Assembly: GCA_030765605.1 (NCBI GenBank)
Contig: JAVCCG010000119.1
Location: 78,595-142,594, forward strand
From: Candidatus Alcyoniella australis
GTDB lineage: Bacteria > Lernaellota > Lernaellaia > JAVCCG01 > Alcyoniellaceae
Direction: 5' to 3'
Length of the DNA stretch: 64,000 bases
Shown here: one piece after another, positions 26,869 through 36,577 of the stretch
How the letters are laid out: every line of letters starts with the position of its first letter
Position numbering within the stretch: position 1 is the stretch's first letter
Position numbers and translations under genes: made by a program
The notes under the pieces: generated by a model
The model's database searches: none
Seen by the model: the letters and a program-made list of their open reading frames with translations, nothing else
What the model was told of the DNA's origin: nothing

Positions 26869-28875
26869 ATGAAGATTGTCCGGCCGATGTTTCTATGTTT
26901 GATCCTGGTGCTGATCTGCGTTGTCGCGCTGTCCGCCTGCGAATCCAAGGACGGCGATGACGACGACGATGCGGCTGACGACGATGCAGCCGATGGCGAC
27001 GACGACGCTGTCGACGACGATGACGACGACGACGATCTGGGGCCGCTGGAGCACGTGGGCTGGATCATGCTCGACGCTGATCCGCAGAACATCGAGGAGA
27101 CGTTGGACCGCGTGCTCGAGTTCGGCGTGACCGACGTTCAACTGAGCCACGAGCTGATCATGGACATCGACGAACTCACCGAAGACCCCTGGCGCCCCGA
27201 GCTGCTCAACGGGATCATCGACCAGGCCCACGAGCTGGGGCTGGGCGCGACCATCTGGTCGCACGAGCTGGCGCGGCCGCCGCTGCTGGTCTGCTTCGAC
27301 CCCGAGGACTCCTATTGGGACGAGCGGACCATGGCCTACCGCGACGGCCTGGACCTGGTCCCGGACGCTGACGGCGTGATGCTGATGTTCGGCAGCTCGG
27401 ATCTGGAGTTGTGGTACGCGCCGTGCTTCTGCCAATGGTGCCTCGACCTGGAGCCGCTGGGCAATCCGCTGCTGGACCTACTGCACTCGCGACCCGTGGA
27501 TCGCATCGGGTTCGTCACCGCGCTGGTGCGGCAGGTGGTAATCGCCGAGCGCGGCAAGAGTCTGCGCATCCGGACCTTCATGCACAATCCCGACGAGCTG
27601 CAATGGCTGGGCGATGCGTTGCGCGCCTATCCCGATCTCGACGTGGGAGTGATGACCAAGGACGTGCCCCAGGACTGGGAGCCGTACTACCCGCACAATC
27701 CGTTGATCGGCAACGTGGGCGAGCGCGACCAGATCGTCGAGTTCGATCTGGCGGGCGAATATTGGGGCCAGTCGAAAATCCCCTTTGCCCTGCCGGACTA
27801 TTTGCAATACCGCATTCGCCACGCCGCGCGCATGGGATGCTCGGGCGCTGCCGGACGCATCAGCCGCGGCTCGAACAGCGCCCTGGGCACGCCCAACGAG
27901 ATCAACGTCTATGCCTTTTCCAAACTGCTGGCCGACCCGGACTACTCCACGGACCAGATCTGGTCCGAGTGGATCGAGCAGACCTATGGATTAGACCAAG
28001 GCGGAACGCAGTCCGCGACGCTGATCAGCGCCCTGCGCCGCAGCTTTGATATCGGCCGCAAGATGTACTACGTCAAGGGCTTCTGGGCCCTGGAGAAGGG
28101 CTCGGACGTGCCGGATAGCTGCAAGTCGCCCGGCCTGCTGCTGGGCCGCGCGATCAGCCTCTACGACCCGGACTACCAGGGCTGGCTGGACGAGCTGTTC
28201 AGCCCCGGCGAGCAGACCCTATCCGATATTTGGCAGGAGGGGGCCGAGTCGATCGAGCTGTGCGCGCGCAGCCTGGCCGAACTCGAGTCGATCCAGACCG
28301 ACCTCGACCCGGTTGTGTACGCCGACCTGCACTCGCGGCTGGAGCATCAGTGCCTGTGCACCGGAGTTTGGCAGCTGGTGGACGACGCGGTGTTCCGCTA
28401 TCAGCGCTACGTGCGCACCTTTGACGCGCAGCAGGGGCGCTACCTCGAGGGGACGCTGCAACAGCTCGCGGGCCTAGCCGACCAGATCGAGGCTGAGCAC
28501 GGCTCGATCTCGCCGGGCAACCCGGGTCGCATCCGCGCCTGCGTGCAGGACATCCGCGGCCTGTTCCCCAATAGCTACGAGGCAGAGCAATTCGACCAGA
28601 CCGCGCTGAGCCTGATCGAGTTTGACAAGGGCGAGGACGGGCTGATCAGCGTCAGCTGGCTTTCGAGCAACCTGGGCGATTCCCAAGTCGAATTCGGGTT
28701 CGAGCTGCCCGATTACGGCTGGAGCACTGCGGTCGATCCGGCCTCGACCCTGGAGCACGAGGTCGAGTTGATAAATCCCGACCCCAACCAGCGCCTGGTC
28801 TTCCGCGTTAAAACCCGCGACGAGTCCGGCAGCCTGATCGTCAGCTCCGACTACTGGGTGCGGCCCGAGGATTGA
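26869..28875 (+). CDS. Acidic-spacer lipoprotein with GH67-like (alpha-glucuronidase-like) region
   Basis: Lipoprotein of 668 residues. Lipobox VALSAC gives Cys24; a spacer rich in Asp and Ala covers about 28-63. The body resembles a TIM-barrel glycosidase. A stretch in the middle (VMTKDVPQDWEPYYPHNPLI, then EFDLAGEYWGQSKI, GCSGAAGRISRG, INVYAFSKLLADPD) follows the order seen in GH67 alpha-glucuronidases (VM-K, NPLFG, EF-EYLG, NWYAFGRLAWDP). The C-terminal 80 residues look like a small beta domain. Catalytic residues were not assigned, so enzyme activity is uncertain. The ATG at 26869 has GAGGTG upstream; an in-frame start at 26848 is less likely. Confidence 0.68.
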   Translation: MKIVRPMFLCLILVLICVVALSACESKDGDDDDDAADDDAADGDDDAVDDDDDDDDLGPLEHVGWIMLDADPQNIEETLDRVLEFGVTDVQLSHELIMDIDELTEDPWRPELLNGIIDQAHELGLGATIWSHELARPPLLVCFDPEDSYWDERTMAYRDGLDLVPDADGVMLMFGSSDLELWYAPCFCQWCLDLEPLGNPLLDLLHSRPVDRIGFVTALVRQVVIAERGKSLRIRTFMHNPDELQWLGDALRAYPDLDVGVMTKDVPQDWEPYYPHNPLIGNVGERDQIVEFDLAGEYWGQSKIPFALPDYLQYRIRHAARMGCSGAAGRISRGSNSALGTPNEINVYAFSKLLADPDYSTDQIWSEWIEQTYGLDQGGTQSATLISALRRSFDIGRKMYYVKGFWALEKGSDVPDSCKSPGLLLGRAISLYDPDYQGWLDELFSPGEQTLSDIWQEGAESIELCARSLAELESIQTDLDPVVYADLHSRLEHQCLCTGVWQLVDDAVFRYQRYVRTFDAQQGRYLEGTLQQLAGLADQIEAEHGSISPGNPGRIRACVQDIRGLFPNSYEAEQFDQTALSLIEFDKGEDGLISVSWLSSNLGDSQVEFGFELPDYGWSTAVDPASTLEHEVELINPDPNQRLVFRVKTRDESGSLIVSSDYWVRPED

Positions 28876-28906
28876 ATCAGCGGAGTTATGGGGACGCGGA
28901 GTTATG

Positions 28907-28947
28907 GGTGTCCCCCGATTACCTAGTGGTGTCCCCCGATTACCTAG
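28907..28947. repeat. Tandem 20-mer at island edge
   Basis: GGTGTCCCCCGATTACCTAG occurs at 28907-28926 and again at 28928-28947. Just before it GCGGAGTTATGGGG/GCGGAGTTATGGGT also repeats. The TAG stop of the DUF2971 gene (28944-28946, read on the minus strand) lies inside the second copy. Confidence 0.8.
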
Positions 28948-30389
28948 GTATCATTAGGAGGAGAGAGCTTTAGTGCATTCAAAGGATGGATTTCAATTTT
29001 CCCAGTTGCGTGGGAATAGGCCGCTTGATAAAAGCTGAAGTCATAGCATTTATTTTCGTCGCATTTCCTTTCGATGATTTTCATCAAGCGGAGTTTACTT
29101 TCGAGTGGCGTCTTGATGCCGAAAACAATTCCAGCTAAGTCCGAGAAATTATATCGCAACATACGGTCTTCAATATCTGTCAAATCGCTAAGCACACTAG
29201 TTAGTATGAGACGATGCTCTGTTTCATATTCCCACTCTTTTAGTTTTACGGGAATACTCTTATAGAAATTGTCCCAATAGTTTTTTCTCCATTCATCCTT
29301 ATTCGTCATCATGGCTGCGGAACAAGTGCTGACTCTACCACTTTCGTCGGAATACCATGTTTTTTGCAGATCTTTAAAAGATAAATGACCGATCGATCTG
29401 AAGAAGTCAATCTCAGGATACTTAGAGTCATAGGTTATTTTACAGAAAGGGAAAAAGCGTTGCCCTCTTTGCTTTTTCATCCCATCTTCACCTCGCTTTG
29501 AGCTGTATCCAGTGATGCAATCCAAGTGTAGACCGATACTTTGCTTATGCCCTGGAGACACACGGAATTTAAGACAAACAGCGGTATGGCCTCTTCCGTA
29601 ATGTCCCCATAAGGCTGAATTTTCAATATTTTCAACGAAACAGGCTGCATACCATGGGGGATAAATAAGTCGTTCTAGTTGCTCGATATACAGACGTGGG
29701 AAGTCGAATAATATGAATCGGCGATTATCGTCCTCTGAAAGAGGGATGTTGTTATATATTCGGATCAATCCCATCTGATTTTGCATGCTCTCGCCAATTT
29801 GGAAAACAATATCGGCTTCACTATCACTAATGGATGTAACCGCATTATAAAAATTATCCTTTAAAGACGTGGAAAGGGCCTGACGCAGTTTTTGTATCTT
29901 TAGCTTGCGTTCTGGAGAAGCTCCTTGCTCATCAAAAGAGAGAATAGCGGAGAGTGCTTCCTTGTGATATAGACTTAAATAGAAGCACAATTCGTCTCTT
30001 CTGACGACTCTCCCGAGGCTCCCCAAGGTGTTGATTAACTTGGCAATGGGTTCAGCGCTTAGGACAATGCTGAAGAGATTAGAGACTCGGTCCTTGTATT
30101 GTTGGGTTGGCAGATTGTCATAAGAAAGAAAGACCTGAATATCATCCGAATTGAGGTGTATCTTGTTGCCGCCAATCATCGCTAGAGTGTGGACATGGTC
30201 AAGACATAGTAAGTAGTTTTTAAATAGGTTTCTCCAAACAATTGAATCACCTTGCCAAAATATATCTAAGTATCCCTCAAGTGGATCGTTTAGCGTGGAT
30301 GGCGCTGCGAAAAAGATAGTCTGATGCTCCAATTCGTTATCGTCAAGAAGTCGTTCAAGTGGACGAAACCTATATAGGAACTCAGGCAT
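28944..30389 (-). CDS. DUF2971 family protein
   Basis: 481 residues. The N-terminus MPEFLYRFRPLERLLDDNEL and FFAAPSTLNDPLEGY, and the central AACFVENIENSALWGHYGRGHTAVCLKF, match the DUF2971 pattern (YRF, P-x-NDPFE, CF-x(n)-MW-HYA-x(n)-GVC). No signal peptide or membrane span. Function is unknown for the family. Base composition is clearly more AT-rich than the flanking genes and codon use is different, suggesting horizontal acquisition. No mobility genes flank it. The ribosome site before ATG 30389 is weak. Confidence 0.75.
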   Translation of the reverse strand: MPEFLYRFRPLERLLDDNELEHQTIFFAAPSTLNDPLEGYLDIFWQGDSIVWRNLFKNYLLCLDHVHTLAMIGGNKIHLNSDDIQVFLSYDNLPTQQYKDRVSNLFSIVLSAEPIAKLINTLGSLGRVVRRDELCFYLSLYHKEALSAILSFDEQGASPERKLKIQKLRQALSTSLKDNFYNAVTSISDSEADIVFQIGESMQNQMGLIRIYNNIPLSEDDNRRFILFDFPRLYIEQLERLIYPPWYAACFVENIENSALWGHYGRGHTAVCLKFRVSPGHKQSIGLHLDCITGYSSKRGEDGMKKQRGQRFFPFCKITYDSKYPEIDFFRSIGHLSFKDLQKTWYSDESGRVSTCSAAMMTNKDEWRKNYWDNFYKSIPVKLKEWEYETEHRLILTSVLSDLTDIEDRMLRYNFSDLAGIVFGIKTPLESKLRLMKIIERKCDENKCYDFSFYQAAYSHATGKIEIHPLNALKLSPPNDT

Positions 30390-30840
30390 TCGAGAGTTCC
30401 CGACTTGGGTTGCTAAAAAGTAGCAATTCTGGGGGCAAAAAACTTAATTGTACGACCGTGTATCGCATCGGCAGGCCTCAAGCATGTGTGGTACGCTTCG
30501 TTGGTTCCCGTGAATTGAGTATCACTGGCGCTATTGTATGTCAATAACAATCACTATGGATCGTATCTAGTCGATATGTTGGTTGTGTTGTTCTGCTTGT
30601 CGGGCGCTGGTTGTTCGCTTCGCATTGGTGAAATTAAATGTTACGGGAGTAGATCCTTCACTTTGTTCAGGATGACAGCCTGCGCTCTATTTAACTGATA
30701 TCGTATGAAATAATGTCCTCCTGAGTCCGCAGGAGGAAGGTTCTACGTCCGCGAAATTATGTTTTACGAGCATCGAAGCCTGGCAAAGCACTTCTTGTTT
30801 TTAGTATAATCCTGTACATGCGAAAGTGGGGAGAGGGCGG
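30390..30840. other. AT-rich intergenic region
   Basis: About 450 bases between the DUF2971 gene (-) and a lipoprotein gene (+). Contents: a small hairpin (TTGCTA/TAGCAA, near 30409-30425), a stronger one (TCCTCCTG/CAGGAGGA, near 30716-30737) without a T tract, and a TATAAT at 30805-30810. A 62-codon open frame across 30359-30547 has no coding character. Otherwise nothing recognisable. Confidence 0.55.
30805..30810 (+). promoter_or_regulatory. Candidate -10 element for the DUF218 lipoprotein gene
   Basis: A perfect TATAAT 30 bases before the ATG at 30841. The only -35 candidate (TGGCAA at 18-base spacing) is poor. GGGGAGAGGG serves as ribosome site. Confidence 0.5.
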
Positions 30841-32235
30841 ATGAGACTAAACAGCCAATGGCTGATTCTGTTCGTGCTGGTCGCCTTGGTCGCGGGGATG
30901 GGCCTTGCGTGCGACAAAGATTCGGGGGATGGCGATGGTGATGGTGATGACGACCTTGATGACGATGTGGGCGATGATGACGATAACTTAGATGACGATG
31001 ATGACGACGTTGTAGATGACGACGATGATGATGACGATCTGCAATTTCCCGAGTTGGATCCCACGGTCTGTTTATCCGGCGATCCGGTCGACCTTCAGGG
31101 TTTCAACGTGGATTATGAACTCGTTGACAGCGGTTTATGGGTGCAAAACAAGAACTATTATTTGCTGACGCTTTTCTCTGAACTTGCAGGGGCTCAGGCG
31201 ATAATCGAGAACAATCCGGAGCTTGCCGGGATATCCGCGCAGCGGGATGCGGCAATCCGCCAAGCTGCGATCAATTGCGTGGGCGATGTCGCTTGCTATA
31301 CCAATGCGTTGATCTGGTCCGACAGTGAAGCTCGGGACGCGGCCGATGCCCTTGTAGATGCGTTTTTCCACGGCATAATTCCATTCAATCTGGCGGACGC
31401 ACACCTGCGGCCAAGCGGCATGTTTCAAATGCATGCTTCCTTGTCCGACGAGGAGCTGTTGTACAACGCCTGGATCGATGCAGTAAACGGCATGCACGAG
31501 GCGTTCTATTCATATGCCGCGCATCTTCCTGCCGACCAACTGGATGCGATAGTGGCCGATATCATTGATTCAAATCCGAACACCATGCTGCTGTTCCAGC
31601 CGCTGATGGATGTCGCGTTGGCGGCAATGGATTACTTTGGTCGAGATGAAGCAGGGCGTTACGAACCCTTGGCAGAGGGTGAAAATCGGGCGGCGTTGGC
31701 GCGCATCGATTCAATCGATTGGGACCAATACCGCTTTTCGATCATATTGGTTCCAGGTTGGGGACCGGATGATGTTCAGACCCCTCTTCATCCCAACGGC
31801 AAGCTCCATTGCGACCTGGCTGCCGCACGTTACTATGCGAATGTTGCACCGCTGATCGTGCTTTCCGGCGGCCATGTTCATCCCGACCAGACCCCGTACT
31901 GTGAAGCCATTGAGATGAAAAAATATCTGATGGAGCAGCACCTCGTACCCGAAGAGGCGATTTTCGTAGACCCCCATGCACGTCACACCACAACCAACCT
32001 GCGGAACGTTTCGCGGTTGGTTTTCAGATACGGCATTGAGTCGGATAAACCAGCCCTGATTACTACAGATAGCTTTCAGAATATTTACATTGCTTATCTG
32101 CTGAATGAACGATGCCGTGACGAGCTTGGGTATCTTCCCTGGCGCAAGGTCAGACGTTTGGATAAGAACGATTCTTGTTTATTGCCGACCCCGATCGTGT
32201 TGTATGCTGATCCGCGCGATCCTTTGGACCCGTGA
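30841..32235 (+). CDS. Acidic-spacer lipoprotein with YdcF-like DUF218 domain
   Basis: Lipoprotein of 464 residues. Lipobox GMGLAC gives Cys24, with Asp at +2 (an inner-membrane retention signal in E. coli). Residues 25-72 form an Asp/Gly/Val spacer. The C-terminal third carries a DUF218/YdcF-type domain: FSIILVPGWG, then LIVLSGGHVHPDQTPYCEA, MKKYLMEQHLVPEEAIFVD and an RHTTTNLRN segment equal to the usual T-x-EN motif. DUF218 proteins include SanA and ElyC, linked to envelope lipid carriers. The middle 170 residues are unassigned. The ATG at 30841 is preferred over GTG at 30826. Composition is less GC-rich than the core genes. Confidence 0.75.
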   Translation: MRLNSQWLILFVLVALVAGMGLACDKDSGDGDGDGDDDLDDDVGDDDDNLDDDDDDVVDDDDDDDDLQFPELDPTVCLSGDPVDLQGFNVDYELVDSGLWVQNKNYYLLTLFSELAGAQAIIENNPELAGISAQRDAAIRQAAINCVGDVACYTNALIWSDSEARDAADALVDAFFHGIIPFNLADAHLRPSGMFQMHASLSDEELLYNAWIDAVNGMHEAFYSYAAHLPADQLDAIVADIIDSNPNTMLLFQPLMDVALAAMDYFGRDEAGRYEPLAEGENRAALARIDSIDWDQYRFSIILVPGWGPDDVQTPLHPNGKLHCDLAAARYYANVAPLIVLSGGHVHPDQTPYCEAIEMKKYLMEQHLVPEEAIFVDPHARHTTTNLRNVSRLVFRYGIESDKPALITTDSFQNIYIAYLLNERCRDELGYLPWRKVRRLDKNDSCLLPTPIVLYADPRDPLDP

Positions 32236-32363
32236 TCCCTCTGAATCCTCCGGTCTCAGGCATGCTAATTGCTTAATATTTCAGGTGAGGGAGCAGGTTC
32301 TTTGCACTGATGGGGAACGCAGCTGAGGTAGCTGTTGTTCAAACGGTTGAAAGGATTGGGAAG

Positions 32364-33218
32364 ATGTCCTTCGATAACATAACTTCGTACAAGATTTTAG
32401 ATGTTGTGCAGGGTGCATCGGAGCGCGAGATTCGCGTTACGTTTCTTCGTCACGTGAAGAATCTACACCCCGATGCTCCCGACGTTCCCCATCGTTCTGA
32501 TGTCAACGGACTTAAATTGCGCAATATCCAGGTGGCCTACGACTACCTGATGGCAAAACATTACTGTGAGCTCTACGACGGCGACAGTTCCGAGGAACGC
32601 AAGCAGATGCGCTCGCAGATCAAGTATTCCCGCGCCGAGGGCAACGGGCTTGAGCCCTTTAAGCAGTTGGTCAGGCGGCTGGTGCTGGAGCTGAACTACC
32701 ACGAACTGCAACTGATGCTCAGGCAGGGCCGATATGCCGATGCGATCGTCCGTCTGAACAAGATGTTGGTCCACCGCAGCCGCAACTGGGTGTTGCAGCT
32801 ACGGCTGGCCGAGGCCTGCTTGGGCAGCGGGTCGCTCAATCCGGCGATCACCGCGGCTCAGCGCGCCCAGAGCCTTGGAGGCGATCAGGCCTGGTGTCAC
32901 CTGCTGTTCGGCCGGGCGCGCGAGCGGATGGGCAATTTGCGCGAGGCCGAGATGCACTACCGGCTGGCCTATGGGCTCAATCCCGACGATTCGCAAATTC
33001 AAATCGAGTTCCAACGCGGCTCGCTGGTCGCCGAGGCTGCGAACAAGCACCTGAAGCGGGTGGCGCGCAATTTCCTACCCACGTCCGAGGCCGAGAGCTT
33101 CCGCTACTACCCGGGACTGCTTAAGCTCGAGGACATGCTGCGCGTCTCGGCCTGCATGCTCAGCAGGGTGAAGCCCGATTCCAACGCGCGCAGTTTCCGG
33201 CTCAGCGCCATCTACTAG
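32364..33218 (+). CDS. J-domain and TPR protein
   Basis: Cytoplasmic protein of about 284 residues. The N-terminus is a J-domain-like fold with the DnaK-contacting HPD kept (VKNLHPDAPD) and YKILDVV at the start. TPR-like helices follow (residues about 125-215, with YADAIVRLNKMLVHRS and NLREAEMHYRLAYGLNPDD). It may recruit DnaK to client complexes; clients are unknown. ATG 32364 gives the natural J-domain start; ATG 32310 would add 18 residues without homology. The TAG stop is the first three bases of a family 1 repeat. Confidence 0.75.
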   Translation: MSFDNITSYKILDVVQGASEREIRVTFLRHVKNLHPDAPDVPHRSDVNGLKLRNIQVAYDYLMAKHYCELYDGDSSEERKQMRSQIKYSRAEGNGLEPFKQLVRRLVLELNYHELQLMLRQGRYADAIVRLNKMLVHRSRNWVLQLRLAEACLGSGSLNPAITAAQRAQSLGGDQAWCHLLFGRARERMGNLREAEMHYRLAYGLNPDDSQIQIEFQRGSLVAEAANKHLKRVARNFLPTSEAESFRYYPGLLKLEDMLRVSACMLSRVKPDSNARSFRLSAIY

Positions 33219-33400
33219 CCCGGACTATTCATGGGGCTTCTACTGCGATGCACAATCTGCTCGCAATAACTGCGTCATCCTCGACGATCCGTCCTCGACG
33301 TACTGCAGAGAGTACGCCTCCGGGGTATCGCCTCGGCTTCCTTGTTCTTGCGGCAGCTTGCACATCTCGTATACGAACCCTCATGACTAGTCAGGGCTTA
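33216..33400. repeat. Family 1 palindromic intergenic element, copy A
   Basis: About 185 bases. The left end TAGCCCGGACTATTCATGGG is an imperfect inverted copy of the right end (TCATGACTAGTCAGGGCTTA). An inner arm (GACGTACT/AGTACGCC) and a middle pair (CGCAATAAC against GTTCTTGCGG) make it a long imperfect hairpin. Related full copies lie at 57291-57471 (inverted) and 58851-59033. It overlaps the stop codon of the J-domain gene. Confidence 0.88.
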
Positions 33401-33424
33401 AGCGCAACGAGTTACAGTTAAGTT

Positions 33425-34603
<1,179 letters not shown>

Positions 34604-34609
34604 TTACCA

Positions 34610-36577
34610 ATGGTAATGAGCGTTTTAAGAAGAAAGAAAAACCACCCGATCCTGATCGCGTTGCTCGGCGCCGTGGCGCTGTCGTTCGTGATTTTCTTCG
34701 GTACTGGCATATCCGGCGGCGGCAGCGGAGGCAGCGGCAGCGGCAAAGTCAGCTCGAACTCCGTGGCCAGCGTTAACGGGATACAGATCTCTATCGATCA
34801 GTACCGTAACGAAATGCGCCAGATGCGCGACCAGGTGGACCAGCAGCTGGAACAGCTACGGCTGTACATCCAGGACGAGGACGTGCTCGAGCAACAGCGC
34901 GAGCAGCTGCTCGAGGCGGCCAAGCGCCAGGCGCTGGAGCGGCTGGTGACCACCACCTTGATCCAAAGCTACGCGCAAAAGCACGAACTGCTCGGCTCCG
35001 ACGCCGAGGTGCGCGCCGCGATCACCAGCATCCCGTATTTCCAGAGCGGCGGCCGCTTCGATCCCCAGAGCTATCGCGCCTGGCTGCAGGCCAAACGCAT
35101 GTCGGCCGAAAGCTTCGAGGACAACTACCGCGCCTACAGCGCTTTCAGTCGGCTGCACGCGGTGATCGCCGGCTCGGCCTACGTCAGCGACAGCGAGGTG
35201 CGCGACGAATATTTGCGCCGCAACGAGCGTCTGCGCGTCGAATACATCTCCCTGGATACGACCAAGCTGGCCCAGGACGCCCAGGTCAGCGATGAAGAGG
35301 CGCGCAGCTACTACGAGGCGCACCCCGAGCAGTTCATCTGGCCCGAGCGACGCGAGGCCGACTTCCTGACCTTCGAGGCCTTTAGCTACAAGGACCAGGT
35401 CGAGGTTCTCGACCAGGAGGTCGAGGAGTACTACAACGCCAACTTGGTGACGATGTTCACCGATCCCGAGAAGGTGCGCGCATCCCACGTACTGGTCCAG
35501 GTGCCCCAGCAAAGCTCCGATGAGGTGCGCCAGGCCGCGTTGGAAAAGGCCGAGCTGGTGCTCAAGCGTGCTCAGGCCGCTGACGCCGATTTCGCCGAGC
35601 TGGCGCGTAAATACTCGGACGACCCGGGCACGCGCGAGAACGGCGGAGATCTGGGATTGGTCGGCCGCGGCCAGTTCGTGCCGCAGTTCGAGGACGCGGC
35701 CTTTTCCGTGGAACCCGGTGAGCTGGTCGGCCCGGTGCAGACGCCGTTTGGCTACCACGTAATCCGCGTCACTCAGAAGGTTCCCGAGCGGATCGTACCG
35801 CTGGAAGAGGCCCAGATCGAGATTAGGTTCAGCCTGATCCAGCAGCGCGCCAACGAGCTGGCCCAACAGAGGGCCCAGGAACTGTCAACCCAGATCGCCC
35901 CCGGCGACAGTCTGCGCGAGTTCGCGCGCGTCCACGATCTGTCGGTGCGCTCGACCGGACAGTTCGCGGCCACCGACCCGATCCCCGAGGTGCAGCAGTC
36001 GCAGACGATCACGCCGCAGCTCTTCGAGCTGGCCGTCGATGAGATCAGCGCGCCGCTCAGTGGCGGCAACGTCCACTACCTGTTCCAGTTGACCCGGACC
36101 CACGAGGCGCGGACCAAAGAATTCAGCGAGTGCCGCAACCAGGCCAAGACCCTGGCGCTGGAGGATAAGCGCCGCAACGCGGCCACGGAAATGGCGCGCG
36201 GACTGCTCGATCAGTTAAAGGACGGCCGCGAGCTGGGGCTGCTGGCGCGTGAGCAGGGGCTCGAGATCGGCGACAGCGGTTGGATCACCCGCGGATCGCG
36301 CTCGATTCCCGGTTTGGGCGTTGCGGGCGAGCTGATCAGCGGAGCGTTCGAGCTCAACGCGGAAAACCCACTGCCCGACGAGCCGGTCGAGGTCGGCCAG
36401 CGAGTGGCGATCTATCGGCTGATCGAGCGTGAGGAGTTCGACCAAGCGCAGTTCGCGACCCAGGCTACGCCGATCCACGAGCAATTGCTGGATCAGAAAC
36501 GGAACGTGCTGCTCAACGCTTGGCAGGACTACCTGCGCGGCAGCGCCGAGGTTTTCTACGACCTAGAGAAGCTCTAA
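34610..36577 (+). CDS. PpiD/SurA-like peptidyl-prolyl isomerase
   Basis: Membrane-anchored periplasmic foldase of about 655 residues. A short basic N-terminus and one membrane span (residues about 13-31) lead into a SurA_N-like helical region (SVNGIQISIDQYRNEM). A parvulin-type rotamase domain is at about 285-390 (VRASHVLVQVP, ADFAELARKYSDDPGTRENG, GYHVIRVT). The C-terminal part is helical. The ATG at 34610 has a strong ribosome site; longer frames extend into the promoter. It likely assists outer-membrane protein folding. The last 65 bases overlap the convergent subtilase gene. Confidence 0.9.
   Translation: MVMSVLRRKKNHPILIALLGAVALSFVIFFGTGISGGGSGGSGSGKVSSNSVASVNGIQISIDQYRNEMRQMRDQVDQQLEQLRLYIQDEDVLEQQREQLLEAAKRQALERLVTTTLIQSYAQKHELLGSDAEVRAAITSIPYFQSGGRFDPQSYRAWLQAKRMSAESFEDNYRAYSAFSRLHAVIAGSAYVSDSEVRDEYLRRNERLRVEYISLDTTKLAQDAQVSDEEARSYYEAHPEQFIWPERREADFLTFEAFSYKDQVEVLDQEVEEYYNANLVTMFTDPEKVRASHVLVQVPQQSSDEVRQAALEKAELVLKRAQAADADFAELARKYSDDPGTRENGGDLGLVGRGQFVPQFEDAAFSVEPGELVGPVQTPFGYHVIRVTQKVPERIVPLEEAQIEIRFSLIQQRANELAQQRAQELSTQIAPGDSLREFARVHDLSVRSTGQFAATDPIPEVQQSQTITPQLFELAVDEISAPLSGGNVHYLFQLTRTHEARTKEFSECRNQAKTLALEDKRRNAATEMARGLLDQLKDGRELGLLAREQGLEIGDSGWITRGSRSIPGLGVAGELISGAFELNAENPLPDEPVEVGQRVAIYRLIEREEFDQAQFATQATPIHEQLLDQKRNVLLNAWQDYLRGSAEVFYDLEKL

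Noticed and set aside
28907..28947. Attachment site of an integrated element
   Set aside because: The 20-mers are in tandem, not flanking the island; no integrase, transposase or matching copy at the other edge was seen.
30359..30547. 62-codon open frame upstream of the DUF2971 gene
   Set aside because: It overlaps the start of DUF2971 on the opposite strand, and has no ribosome site or recognisable product.
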